Part shown: in pieces, positions 19,957-32,034 of the stretch
Layout: the number at the start of each line of letters is the position of its first letter
Position numbering within the stretch: the first letter of the stretch is position 1
Source of the DNA: Diplolepis rosae
Taxonomy: Eukaryota; Arthropoda; Insecta; Hymenoptera; Diplolepididae
Assembly: GCA_030998225.1 (NCBI GenBank)
Contig: JAPYXD010000700.1
Coordinates: forward strand, 1,674,001 to 1,738,000
Reading direction: 5' to 3'
Length of the DNA: 64,000 nt
Made by a program: the position numbers and the translations under genes
Notes under the pieces: model-generated
Seen by the model: the letters and a program-made list of their open reading frames with translations, nothing else
The model's database searches: none
What the model was told of the DNA's origin: nothing

Positions 19957-20779
19957 AAGGGTTTTCCAATAGGGACATAACAATTTTATCTATGAATAAA
20001 ACACAGAAATATTTGAGATATTGGGTTCAAATTTATTGTGGGTGTAGTGCAAGCATTACATTTTATGAATGAAATTCGATATCGGTCTTTGAGGTCGTCT
20101 AAAGTTGCTGGCTTGTTGGCATAGACCAGTGACTTGATATTGCCCCATAAAAAGAAATCCAATAGCGTTAGATCGCATGAACGAGGCGGCCATTCGACCG
20201 GACCATTTCTCGAGATAACACGTTTACCGAATTTGCCTTACATTAAATTGATTGTGACGCGTGCTGTGTGGCTAGTGACACCGTCTTGTTGAAACCACAT
20301 ATCGTTGATGTCAAGTTCATCCAATTCTGGCCACAAATAATCTTCCAACATAGCACGATAGCGCTCTCCATTGGCGGTAACATGACGGTCGTTTTCATCC
20401 ACGAAAAAATACGGCGCAATCACACCTCCGGAATGAAAACCGCACCAAACAGTCACTTTTTGCGGATGCAACGGTGTGTCAAGAAGTACATTTGGGTTTG
20501 TTGCTGACCAAAAATTCATCCACTATAGCATGCACAGCCTGTCGGGCGGGACGATTCTTACGGCCGAAAATTGGAGTAAGCGCTCTTAAACTTGCGACCA
20601 CCGACTCAGAATCTCGGTAGTAATTTTTAATAATTTCCAAACGTTACTGGTTCGTGAACTTTACCATGATGAAAATGTTGACTTTAACTAACGTTTTGAC
20701 ATTGCCAGTTCATTAAAAAAGTTTAAGGGTGCGTTCATATAAAGATACGAAATTGTTATGTCCCTATTGGAATACCCTT
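19957..20779 (-). mobile_element. Internally deleted mariner-like element, TA target site
   Basis: Inverted ends AAGGGTTTTCCAATAGGGAC (left) and the complement of GTCCCTATTGGAATACCCTT (right), flanked by TA at 19955-19956 and 20780-20781. The opposite arm of the host foldback, near 21870, lacks it. At 823 bp it is shorter than full mariners (about 1.3 kb). Confidence 0.75.
20100..20519 (-). pseudogene. Mariner-superfamily transposase fragment
   Basis: The minus-strand frame from 20519 reads LHPQKVTVWCGFHSGGVIAP, then DINDMWFQQDGVTSHTARVT with the second catalytic Asp. After a stop (TAA near 20240) it continues in the same frame with GPVEWPPRSCDLTLLDF, holding the third Asp. I count 36 residues between these two Asp, more than the 34 of classical mariner, which suggests a maT/rosa-like lineage. 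The N-terminal half is missing. An unrelated deleted element at 27617-27937 carries an N-terminal motif of a similar type. Confidence 0.75.
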
Positions 20780-22425
20780 TATAAATTTTAGAATGATTTA
20801 AACACTTGGAAAATCATTTTCTAGTGGAAATTAAAGTCAATGAAAATTTAAAGTTTTAAAACATGATATCAATATCTAAATCAACAGGTGAACCTTTAAT
20901 TTCCAATAGTAGTGTATGATGCGTAAAGAAAGGGTTTGAATATTTAAAAAAAGCATAAATTATGCCTGCATTCGCATACGAATTTGCACATTGAGATTTA
21001 TTTGGCGTGAAGTTAATTAGACAAACCATTACTATAGAGTATAATAATTTGGAAACAATGTATAAAATTCGTTACATTTTTACATGATAATTTAAGTATA
21101 TACGTGTATATGTAAGGTTTGAATATTCAAAAAATACATAAAGTATACCTAAATCATCACACGAAATCGCACAATAACTTTCTTTGGTATAGATCAAAAT
21201 TGACAAATATCATAATAATAAAATAATTGGAAAATACTTTCAAAATACGTAACATTTTTTACATAACTTGATAATATAAAAATTAAGACACTTCAATTAT
21301 AGCTAAAACTACAGGTGAACTTGTAACCTGTAATATTGTAATTGTCATGTGAAAGATGTTACGTATTATACATAAAATTTTATTTCAGACATATTTTTCA
21401 ATTCCAAATATTGTAGAGAAATTACAAGGTGTAATTTTGTATACAAATTTAGATATATTTTTTTTTTTTATAAATACTGAAACCTTTTATTCACAGTTAT
21501 AAAATGAACTTCAAATTCAAAAACTATTATGTATTTCAAAAACTTTTCAAAAAACTTTTTATAGTGTTTTTATGTGAATGAAATTTTTTTAAATGTCGCC
21601 TCATACCAGAAAAACCCTCCTGTATAATTTCGTATTTAAATTTAGATATAATTGACGTATCGTTTGAATATTCAAACACTCCATTTTTTAAAATTAAATC
21701 TCATGTTTTATCATATTTTGAAATAAAACATTCCCCACATAATTCTCTAATCAAAACAGTTAATTTACAAAGATAAAAAATATTTAAATTGATATCTTGT
21801 TTTAAAACTTTAAATATTTGTTGACTTTAAATTCCACTAGAAAATGATTTTTTAAGTGTTTAAATCATTCTAAAATTTAAACAAATATATTAAAATACTC
21901 ATTTTAGATGGATTTATGTGAAAATATGTAAACAAAATAAGGGTAATATCTTAAATTATATATTTTGCCATTTTGAATTTTTCGTCTGCTTCGCGCGAGT
22001 TTCACACTACGTCGAGAGAAACATAATTCTCGATCTCAGCTCAACAGCCGACGACAGCGTTGGAATCGAAGCGAGGAAGTGGAGACACACCGACACGCCG
22101 TGTTTGGTTGTGTGAGGATCCACACGGATCAGTGGTGGGGGCCGCTAAGTTCCACGATCTGGGAATACTGGTCGGCGATATACTCTTATGGGAGCACCCA
22201 TTAGGAGAGATATCTCCATGGCATCCGTCTAGAGCGTCACTCCAGTGTGACCTAGATCGCCGGTCCAGTCAAACTGCCTCATCTGGGTCCTCCGGCTCAG
22301 CTCGGCGGTCGGTGGGGGTACTCAGGTGAGCAACGGTGGTGGAAGTACCTCTCCAAGTGTCGCGGAAGGGAAAACTGCGGCGCTCTGGCTATATATTGTC
22401 CATTACACCGTATCTAATCGTGTGA

Positions 22426-22895
22426 AATAGTATATTACGTGCCTAGGCACACAATGAGGGTTATTGCGCGACGAACGACAATGCTTGCAGGAGATAGAAG
22501 CCAAGGCATAGGTGAGGCGTAGTCGAGGTGTAGCCGATTCGTAGCTGAGAGGTGATCAGTACTGCGAGCATTTTAAGCGAGTCTCTTAATTTCCCGAATT
22601 GTGTGCATTGGCACGTATTCTATTTTATGTTACTTCGGTGCGTATACGAGTTTTTATGCGTACACTCGAATCTAATCTAGTATTGTAGTTGTTTGCGGCG
22701 CTAGTCATTACACTTAATATTTCGTGTCTAGTCCCGGCCATTTTGATTTTATCGATCTTGTGTAGTGGTAGCGTGTTGCAATAGAGCATGCGCAGTTCAA
22801 TTTTTACATTTCATTCCTCTGTAGCGCAATACACAACATTGCGTTACTCTTATCTGTAGCGAAAACACGAGTTTACGTGCCGGAGGCACATAAAA
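22426..22895 (+). repeat. Interspersed repeat, copy 1 of 3 (470 bp)
   Basis: It begins AATAGTATATTACGTGCCTA and ends GGCACATAAAA, with short inverted ends TTAYGTGCC/GGCACRTAA. Related copies are at 50729-51277 (inverted) and 54687-55260. The shared body includes AGGAGATMGAAGCCAAGGC-type GC-rich microrepeats and GCATGCGCAGTTCAATTTTTAC. This copy sits at the end of a hAT-like coding relic, which is cut off where the repeat starts. Confidence 0.75.
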
Positions 22896-23726
22896 TGAAT
22901 TTTCATTTCCAACCATGACGGCTGCATTGCCTGTCGATAAAGCGAGAATGTTTTCAAACAAGATTTGAAATTTAATCAAGTACTTTTGCATCTCTTTAAA
23001 TAACCCTTTCTTAGTTGTGTCAGTCGTGTCAAGTAAAAGTAAGCATAAGAGTTCTGTCCTGACATCCATGGTTTCTCCGAAAACATACCAAGTCCGCAAA
23101 GTCATCCACTTCTTCCTTTGCACAGGCTCGGTAAGTTCATAGATGTGCAAAAAAAATTTACAGTATTTTGAACTTTTTACGTGACTTTCTTTTTCATAAG
23201 GGTTATAAATGCAGCAAACCGTAATTCTCCCACTTTCGTGCGAATCTCCAGTGTTAATCCTTCGGGCAGAACAAAGTTGCATCATAAGGATGCAATGAAG
23301 TAATAATGTATATCATCCGCGACTTCATTTTCTTTGTTTTCAACTCCCAGGATATGCATTTTTGCATGTCTTTCTACATAACCTTTGTCTGCAGCACATG
23401 AAATAGAAGAATCAGGACAAGAAAGTTTACATTTGAATGATAATAGCTTACTTCGGTGTGGATGCAACAAACTTTTTAATAGTGGATCTTTCAGCCACTA
23501 ATACAAAAAAAAAAAAAAAATTTCTGGAGCTTGTCGTGTTACTCTTTTTTCGAGTGCCATTTTTATAACTCATGTGCTTCGGCGTGCCAAAATACCAATA
23601 TTTTCTGATCTTTTACAATGTAGGATCTAATATTTTTGTCACTTGTTTTCCACGTAACTAATGTAGCGTTTAAGACCTCATTTTCTTTATTGTGAATAAA
23701 ATTTGCATCTTGCAATTTTTGGGCCA
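22896..23726 (-). pseudogene. hAT/ZBED-like transposase relic
   Basis: Minus-strand frames separated by stops. 23470-23282 has a Cys/His region (FKCKLSC...C...ERHAKMH) resembling the zinc finger preceding hAT-derived proteins. The frame after 23285 contains KGLFKEMQKYLIKFQILFEN, then ILALSTGNAAVMVGNENSF, closely matching the conserved D/G-N-A..MVG..NSF block of ZBED5/FAM200-type hAT proteins. Coding similarity ends exactly at NSF, where the interspersed repeat begins. The piece from 23726 (MAQKLQ...) is less certain. It is inactive. Confidence 0.55.
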
Positions 23727-24736
23727 TGTTAAAAAAGGCTCAGCTCGACAAACAAATCAAATAACAAGAATGGAAATTAGTGGCGCCAATCAATCGTGAA
23801 TAAGAAGAACAGAAAGGCGGACCTGCTTTCTCCCTGTAATGCAGTAGAGAGTTAGATTATTTCGTAGGTTTGGAATACTTATTTTCAAATTGAATAGCAT
23901 CAGAAGTTCGACGATTTGGATTAATTTGTAGAATTGAAATAATGAATTCTTGATTAAATACCGCCAGTTTCGACAAGCTGGATCAATTTACAGGATTCGA
24001 GTTAACTTATCGACAGGAGTGAACAAATAAAATTTCATCGACTCCAAGCCATCGACAAGCCATAATTTTTATAAATTTTGACCTGATGTTCCACTCTCAA
24101 TATCGAAAAAAGACTTATCATGAACACGTGGTCAATTATTATTATGTCTAACAATACATATAATAGTATCGGGAAATACAAATATCAAAAATAAAGAAGC
24201 GTTGTATGTTCGATATTTCGTGGCATCCTTATCAGTGATTCTTTTGAACGGATCTGAGACCAAAGACCAAATAAATATTGCATAAATTTATGATTTTTTC
24301 AATGTTTCGAGTTTAATTTGTCATCTTGCATACTGTATTTGTCTTTGAATTCGTACGTACACAACATTTACTTACCTGATCGATACACAATTGTTTAAAG
24401 AACCTAAAAGAAAGTGAGCACTAAAGGGATGAACATCCAGTAGATATTGGTAATATTGTTTCAGATAATTTACAATTATCGGAAATATCAATTGCCTGAA
24501 ATCATCTTCAAGTAACGAACATCACAAACTCGATATTGGTATATTAGTTTCTTTTACGGTCAAAAATTTTCAATTTACGTTCATGTCTTCAATTATAATC
24601 TATTAAATCTTAGTACAAATCTCACTTTGGAAAATTAATAAACTGGTCCAATTTATAGTTAATTTATCACATAGTATTTATGTTTGAGTACTCATCATAC
24701 ATGTATACTCATTTTGAAATATTTATTAGAATATAT
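23727..24736. other. AT-rich sequence without recognised features
   Basis: No coding region, LTR or inverted ends seen. A poly(A) run at 23504-23520 lies just before this interval, within the hAT relic. Confidence 0.3.
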
Positions 24737-24862
24737 ACAGAGTGGCCGCGAGTTGGTTGCAGAATAAGGCAATGAGTGCGAGTGTAATAGCAGTATGCCT
24801 TCGTAAAAGTATGTCCTTCTCGCACTCATAGCCTATTCTTCAACTCGCTCGTGGTCGACCCA
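24737..24862. repeat. Small hairpin element related to the adjacent foldback
   Basis: Arms of about 45 bp: CAGAGTGGCCGCGAGTTGG on the left, and CTCGCACTCATAGCCTATTC up to GTGGTCGACC on the right, inverted. The outer sequence matches the terminus of the 2.7-kb foldback starting at 24895 (CAGAGTGGGCACGAGTGGG), from which it is separated by a (TA)n run. Confidence 0.6.
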
Positions 24863-24894
24863 TATATATATATATTTATATATATATATATATA

Positions 24895-27593
24895 CAGAGT
24901 GGGCACGAGTGGGTTGCAGAATAGGGAATATAATTGGCAGTAGTTTAGTATACGAAATACCGCCCAACATGCACTTTCGCTATTCGAACAGATCTTCTTC
25001 AGGCGTTTTTTTGAAATTCGCGCCAGCTCGAAAGAGGTCGTGCATGTCTTGCGCATGTCTGTTCTCTTTTATCTAGGTCGGTAATAGTGAAACCTGTCCA
25101 TATTTAATTTTAAATATGGTACAGGTTAGGTTTTCAAATGTCATTTTTGAAAAAATAGTAAAAATATTAAAATTAAAAGTGTCATGTTTTAAAAATATTG
25201 TCGAAAGAGCGGCAGAATTTTAAACAACAGTGAATGAATTTATTATTCAGAGACACAAGTGTAAATAGTTGAAAATTGGAATCAAGTCTGACAGCAAGAA
25301 GCTCACCTTTGTAGTGTGTGATAAAAAATATAAACTTTAAACAAATAAAGAGCTTTGTTGCTCTAAAAAATTGATAAATGAGAACAGGAATAATTTATGG
25401 CATGGAGAATGGTAAGATTTTAAATTGTAAATTGTGTAGGTATTTATGTTTCTTATAAGTTGCAGTAGCAAAAGTACATAAATAATAATGTAATAATGCT
25501 TTGAAATATCTTAAAGCCAAACTTTATAATTTATCATTCTGAACAAAATATCAAAACACTAACTGATGTTTATATAATCAAATCCTCGATAGCCATTGAT
25601 TATTGTAAAAATTGTTCCCAGGACTAGAAGAAAGGTTTTAAAATTCTGCAAACTGGCTCAGGAGTCTAAGTTCATGTATTCTGTTAGTTCTTATACTAAA
25701 AAGTTGTAAAAAATTATTTTTACAGATCTTCAATACTCATAGCGGCCGGTCTATAGTGGCCAAGTTCCAAATACACACAAAATATCACATAAATCCTTGA
25801 CTGTAACTAAAATAATTGCTCTAAATTCTTCCAATTTGGTTCTCAAGTAGCTATTCCTGTCTCTCATCAGTTCCCAAAGCTAAACTTTATAATTTGTCAT
25901 TTTAAAAAAATTTCAGATAATGATCTTCGGTTATCGAGGATTTGATTACATAAACATCAGTGAGGGTTTTTGAAATTTTTTTAAAATGACAAATTATAAA
26001 GTATAGCTACTTGAGAACCAAATTGGAAGAATTTAGAACAATTATTTTAGTTACAGTCAAAGATTTAGGTAACATTTTGTGTTTATTTGTAACTTGACCA
26101 CTCTAGAACGGCAGCTATGAGTATTGAAGTTTTGAAAAAATGATTTTTCAGAACTGTTTGCTGTGAGGACTGATAGAGTATGTAAATTAGGACTACTGAG
26201 CCAGTTTGCAGAATTTCAAAACTTTAATTGTGGTCCCGGGAACAATTTATACAATAATCATTGGCTATCGATGATTTGACTCCAAAAACACCATTTAATG
26301 TTTCAACATTTTTTTAAAATCACAAATTATACAGTTTAGCTGTGGGAACTGATAAGAGACAGTGATAGCTACTCATGAACTGAACTGGAAGAATTTATAG
26401 ATATTATTTTGGTTACAGTCAAAGGTTTAGGTAATGTTTTGTATGTATTTAGAACTTGGCCACTCTAGACCGGCCGCTATGAGTATTGAAGTTTTGAAAA
26501 AATGATTTTTTAGAACTATTTACTATAAGGACTGATAGAGTATGTAAATTAGGACTACTGAGCCAGTTTGCAGAATTTTGAAACCTTTATTCTACTCCCG
26601 GGAACAATTTTTACAATAATCAATGGCTATCGAGGATTCAACTCCATAAACATCAGTTTGTGTTTTGATATTTTTTCAGAATGATAAATTATAAAGTTTG
26701 GCTTTAAGATATTTCAAAGCATTATTACATTATTATTTATGTACTTTTGCTACTGCAACTTATAAGAAACATAAATACCTACACAATTTTAGTTCTTAAA
26801 TCCTTTATTTTTCCCTCTTGCTTCATTTTTGACTCTTTCTGAAAAAGAAAAAAAACATTTCACAAAGTAAGTGTCTCTTTTCATGAAAATCATTGTAAGT
26901 GAAATAAAAAATACTTATCTGAATAGCCCGTCAAATAAAAAATTTTTAATTTTTTTTTTAACTTCATTTGAAGTGAGTAGATATTTTTCTGAAAATTTGA
27001 AACATATTATTGTAATTGAAAATTTTACATTAAAATGATATTCAATGTTTTTTATCATAGAGATTTTAAATCTTACCATTCTCCATGCCATAAATTATTC
27101 CTGTTCTCATTTATCAATTTTTTAGAGCAACAAAGCTCTTTATTTGTTTAAAATTTATATTTTTTATCACACACTACAAAGGTGAGCTTCTTGCTGTCAG
27201 ACTTGATTCCAATTTTCAACTATTTACACTTGTGTCTCTGAATAATAAATTCATTCACTGTTGTTTAAAATTCTGCCGCTCTTTCGACAATATTTTTAAA
27301 ACATGACACTTTTAATTTTAATATTTTTACTATTTTTTCAAAAATGACATTTGAAAACCTAACCTGTACCATATTTAAAATTAAATATGGACAGGTTTCA
27401 CTATTACCGACCTAGAAAAAAGCGAACAGACATGCGGAAGACATGCACGATCTCTTTCGAGCTGGCGCGAGTTTAAAAAAAAACGCCTGAAGAAATCTTT
27501 TCGAATAGCGAAAGTGCATGTTGGGCGGTATTTCGTATACTAAACTACTGCCAATTATATTCCCTATTCTGCAACCCACTCGTGCCCACCCTG
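24895..27593. mobile_element. Large non-coding foldback element, 2.7 kb, TA-rich target
   Basis: Outer arms 24895-25415 and 27065-27593 are near-perfect inverted copies, starting CAGRGTGGGCACGAGTGGGT. The inner arms 25430-25670 and 26545-26790 continue the palindrome, with about 270 bp of extra sequence (26795-27063) in the right arm. The centre contains further inverted and direct copies of a module with TGAGCCAGTTTGCAGAATTT and CGGCCGCTATGAGTATTG (25730-26530). No coding capacity. TATATA runs flank both ends, consistent with a TA target site. Confidence 0.75.
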
Positions 27594-27616
27594 TATATAC
27601 TCATGTATATATTTAT

Positions 27617-27937
27617 AGTGTGTTTTTTTAGCTGCATGAGATCTTTCAATAGGGATAACTTTTAAATGACGTTTGTCAAAGTCGCATTCCTTTGACATCT
27701 GTGTTCAAAGTTTCAAATTGTGGAAATTTGTTCTCAAAATCTAAGTTCCGTTCGCGAAACTTATAGAACTTTTCGTCCATTTTATGGTCGACATAATCGA
27801 CCTTCTGAGCAGGCTATTCGTTCTATATAATAAATGGCATTTAATTTACTTTCACAAGAAAATAAAAAAAACATTCCATTGATCTTTCAGTGTTTTATTT
27901 CAATTTGAAGTTCTCAAGCATTAAAAAAAACACCCTT
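27617..27937 (+). mobile_element. Deleted mariner derivative carrying an N-terminal coding fragment
   Basis: About 320 bp with inverted ends of about 30 bp (left GTGTGTTTTTTTAGCTGCAT, right complement of TTGAGTTCTCAAG-type sequence ending ACACCCTTAA), flanked by TA. The plus strand encodes RPFYGRHNRPSEQAIRS at about 27776-27830, a motif of the DNA-binding N-terminus of insect mariner-superfamily transposases. The catalytic part is absent. Confidence 0.6.
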
Positions 27938-28214
27938 AATATATTATATTAGAACATTAGTTCTGTACAAATTTTAAATAAGTGGAAAATGTTTGCTGTT
28001 GGTTTGACTATACTAAGCTTTCAAATGTTTTTGAAAGCCAGCGTGTTTTATTTTCATCTACATATGCAGCTCTGTTTCACTTAAGGCATAACCTTTCTAA
28101 GTATTTGTCTTATCTTTCGATTGAAATAAAAAATTAATTTGTATACTGATAGCTCGGTAATTTGAATATTTCTATTAAAAAACGATGTAAAGAACTTTGC
28201 CAGGGCTTCCATAG

Positions 28215-28501
28215 TCAGGTTCGCCTACTTTGACCTCCGATTGTTGTTCCAACCCCAGGACTTCCACCATTCGAGAAAAGTAGTCGTCTGTTGAATTCTC
28301 TCATTTCGTAATTGTTGTTTCCATTATTTTTTTCTCTTACAATACAATTATACTTATTAGAAGTAAAAGTCGTTTCTTCCAATATTAGAGCACAATTACT
28401 ATTTGTATCACTATCCGCACCTCCATCTTGCAAATTATTTACCAGCAACGGATGCTTAGTAACAGCATAGTCATCGGCTTGAAGTAACAGCGAAGGATTT
28501 C
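28215..28501 (-). CDS. Tetraspanin, last coding exon (cytoplasmic tail)
   Basis: The minus-strand exon follows an acceptor TTAATTTTCAG (ends 28502) and runs to TGA at 28217-28215. Translated in the phase left by the upstream exon (one base carried over), it gives GNPSLLLQADDYAVTKHPLL ... QSRRT, 95 residues. The match of phase and strand, the good acceptor, and no competing exon between make it the likely end of the tetraspanin at 41.2-43.3 kb. It would form an unusually long polar cytoplasmic tail rich in Asn. The intervening intron would be about 12.7 kb, which is why confidence is only moderate. Alternatively it is the 3' exon of another gene. Confidence 0.6.
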
Positions 28502-30540
28502 CTGAAAATTAATAGATAAAACGTTATTCAAAAATGTTGAAGCGTAAAAAATGTCTTAATAAATAAAGTTGCAGCCAGTCGTTTCAACCTTCAACCTAGA
28601 TTGTTACATGGACTTTTTAGATGCGTGTTTTTGTAAAAATGACATTTAACTGTTACACATGAGTCCCTTTATGATTCATCAGGTTAGCAAATTTATATCG
28701 ATTTTCTTAATGTAGAGCTGGTCAATTGGTAAAATATTGTATCTATTTTGCCTACTGGTAAAATAGTTATAGTATGTAAAACACTTGATTTAACCACATT
28801 TCTTACCATGAAAAACAAATATTAAGCTTGAATTCGGCTTGAGCGTAACATGGTAAAATGAAAAAAACAGCATATACAATTTTAAAAAAATGTACGAGTA
28901 ACCATTCAAAATTTACTAATAAGTGAATTTTCTTTGGAGATGAAAATAGCAAACTCAAAAGTATCTAGGGAATTTCAAGTACGGAAAAATATAAAACAAA
29001 GTTTTTTGTTTGGGATTTTTGTCAAGGGATGTCTGAATTTCACCTTATTCAAAACTTTAATTTATGCTTGTGAGTGTGAAAGCGTGTTGAGTGCGTGTGT
29101 TAGAAAGTAAGCGATAAGAGTGTCAGTGTGAGACTACTCGTGAACCGCGACGGATTATCGTTGCCTATCAAACCTTTAATTAAAAGGACAATTATTCAAA
29201 CTCTCTTTAATCTTAATTTACAAGCATTAAGTGAACTACTCTAGGTGAGAGTCAGTCCAACCTAAAGGGACAAAAGTTTAATGTAGTGCAAAAATAAACA
29301 GTTCATAACAAGACGATTAAATCATCATTGTCTACCTTTTCCGAATCCAGCAATCTCTAACGAATAATAAGGAGCTATTGAAATTAAATTAAACATTTAG
29401 ATATGAAATTTTCTAGCTTAAAAACAACGTTCCTACTGTAAAACTTTGGGTATAATACTTTTGCATGGTTTATTTTGTAGAAAAATTTATTGAAGTAGAA
29501 CGAACGGAAAATTGAAAGGTTTATTTGGAAATCATACAACAAAATGTTATTCTACTTCCACGCCAGTGATCATTCTTCCTGTACCATGTGCTGACATCTG
29601 TACTTACAGGATATGTTGAGATTAGAAGAAAAAATAGACCTTCAAAAGTCCAAAAGTTTTATAAAAGAAGGGTATTTTCTATTAGACATTCTGACAAGTT
29701 GCGGGCAGGGTTCTGGCCTGATATAATCATTGAATAGATGCTGATGAGAACCTCTTTCTAAAGTAAAAAACTGATAGAATTCTATATAAGTTTTTTTTTT
29801 TTTAAATCAATCGAATTATTTAAAAGAATATTTTTTCAAAATTGATTGAAAAATCAAACTTGCACAGGCACGACTATTGATTTTTCAATAATGTACTTTA
29901 ACAACTGGCACTCCTGCTAACTTCTGTGAGTATCTTAAAATAATGTTTCAACGAATTGTGAAATAAATTGCAATTTAAATCAGTAAACAAAGTGTGCACT
30001 TGTAACTTCAATAAATTTCAGTTGGATATGATTTTTTTTAAGTTAGAAAAGACTAATTGCAAACAAGAAAACGTAATTGATTATGATTAATATAAATTCT
30101 GAGCAATTCAGATTAACCCTTTAAGGGCCAAAATGGGATAAACGAAACACCGGTCTTTTAGGCCGTGTAACTTATGCTATTCGCGACTGAAAAAATTGAG
30201 AGGAACATATTTTTGAAGTTCAAGACGTATTTTTTGACCAATTTCAAGAACTTTTTACTCTTGGTGATTTTCGTCATAAGTCTATTTATTTCAGGAAAAA
30301 CATTCTCAAAGATCAAAATAGTATCCGATGTGAAATACCGCGTATCGACATATTTATCGATGTAAAGTCGTGAACAAAAACCCGAAAAAAAATCCTCGAT
30401 CTCCAGTGCAATTCATGAATGAGAGAAAAAGCGGGAGAGATATAAACATACAGACGGATAGAATCTTTAAGGTCGATAGTGTTAATAGTGTCTTCATTTC
30501 TGCGAAGCTTTTCTCTCATGCCGGCGTAGTAGTAGTAGTA

Positions 30541-30692
30541 GTATAGTAGGCCTGTATTCAATCACACGCCTGCAAGAGGCCTGGAGCACACCCGCATATT
30601 GAACATTTTTATATAAATGTAATATTTTGATTCAATCTGCGGGTGTGCTGCAGGCATTTTGCAGGCGTGTGATCTGAAGCAGGCCTACTACA
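30541..30692. repeat. GC-rich hairpin inside the piggyBac-type element
   Basis: The left side has TAGTAGGCCTG...ATCACACGCCTGCAA...GCACACCCGCA and the right side is its imperfect inverted copy ending CAGGCCTACTA, around an AT-rich loop near 30606-30632. An arm of about 60 bp. A (GTA)n run at 30527-30543 adjoins it. Confidence 0.6.
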
Positions 30693-30946
30693 GGCTTGTT
30701 GCAGGTTTCTAAACGACCTGCAGGCCTGCTGCAGTCGTAAACGATTTTCACCCGGGGTTGCCTCTCGATATCCAATTTTTCTCAACATCGCCTCGATTCG
30801 ATCAATCGAATATACTGCGGTACTTTCGAGGATATTGAGAATTGTTTTTATGAAAGTGTTGGATTTTAATATATCTCGATGTATTTTAAATGATCGCCGA
30901 ATTTCAAGTATCAGCTGGAAATAGTAACTGTTCTTTTAGTCAGTAC

Positions 30947-31172
30947 TTAGGTGCCTGTACAAGCCCAGGCTAATTTTTATTGTACTTTTGCGCACCTCAG
31001 TCCAGGTATAATTTTTAGTTAGTCTTCTGAGGACCTTTGGCAGAGTAACTGCGTTTTACTCAGGTTCCTTAGTTCCTTAACACATAACTTTATGTATTCT
31101 CAAATTCTATCAAATAAATCAACTGTTTTTAATAATCGGAAGTGTTATTTCCTGTAAGCGATAATTCTAACA
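30947..31172 (+). repeat. Copia 5' LTR, 226 bp
   Basis: Identical to 35147-35372 except for one base (T at 31168, C at 35368). It ends in AACA and is followed at once by GGTTATGGGCCCAGC, the internal initiator-tRNA-Met primer site used by copia elements. The first bases are TTAGG rather than TG, and I see no target duplication. Confidence 0.9.
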
Positions 31173-31311
31173 GGTTATGGGCCCAGCACGCTTCCACTGT
31201 GCCATGATTTATTGATTAAATTTCAAAAAAAAGATTTTGAGATACTCCGCGTGTGTTCAAGCGAATCGGCATTAGTTTCGGTGAAAGTGTCAAGTTTGCA
31301 ATTTCCTCATC

Positions 31312-32034
31312 ATGGCTAATAAGGAAATACTAGATCTCACAAAACTGGACGGATCAAATTATTCCATGTGGAAATTCGGAGTAACATTTCTTTTACAAGC
31401 AAAAGAACTCACGGGTTTTGTGGATGGCACAGAAGTTGAACCAAATAAAGCAACTGCATTGAATGATTGGAAAGCCTGGATGAAGAAATCATCACAAGCA
31501 GCAGTGATTTTACTTTGTTCAGTTGAAAAAAATTTACATCCAAATTTAATCAATTGCAGCAAACCAGATGAAATTTGGAATAAATTGAAGAATCTGTATG
31601 GTGATACAAGTGTAGACGCGAAGCAAAACGCTTGGGAGCAGTTTTACGCCTTTCGAATTAACGAGGGAGAAAGCATCGCCATTCAAGTTGAAAAATTAGA
31701 AGCCATTTGTAAGAAACTGGATGATGCTGGGGAAAAACCTTCGGAGACAGCTTTCATATCGAAGCCCTTAAACAGCTTGCCCAGCAATTTTTCACTATTT
31801 CGGATTGCCTGGGGTTGTACGCCAGAGGCTGAGAGAAAAAAATCAAGTTTAATTGCTAGGCAGATTAAAGAAGACAAGCGTGTATCTGAAACTGAAAGTA
31901 GCGTGAACGCACTCGCTCTTCAAGTTCAGAGAACAGTTTTGAATAGTGCAGTGAGAAAAGAAAGAACGAAGAAAAATATTCAAGACTTAAAGAAACGAAC
32001 AAAGTGCTTGTTTTGTAGAGAAAAAGGTCACTAG
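31312..32034 (+). pseudogene. Copia Gag
   Basis: It starts MANKEILDLTKLDGSNYSMW, the typical copia Gag opening, and continues through the capsid-like region (LYGDTSVDAKQNAWEQFYAF) to a zinc knuckle C-L-F-C-R-E-K-G-H. A TAG at 32032-32034 falls between the His and the last Cys of the knuckle, and the frame continues with VREC. So a single nonsense mutation cuts the Gag-Pol frame inside its nucleic-acid-binding motif. Confidence 0.9.

Larger units (their letters stand above)
19672..22165. mobile_element. Foldback element with arms of about 400 bp
   Basis: 19672-19956 plus 20780-20880 are repeated inverted at 21775-22165. The arms include the AGACGAAAAATTCAAAATG and ACACGCCGTGTTTG stretches. 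The left arm is split by an inserted mariner (19957-20779). The internal sequence 20880-21775 is AT-rich without coding capacity but has two related subrepeats beginning ACAGGTGAACYT (20884 and 21311). No transposase of its own. Confidence 0.7.

Noticed and set aside
30947..30960. TTAGG word at the LTR start as telomeric repeat
   Set aside because: It occurs once per LTR and is not in tandem.
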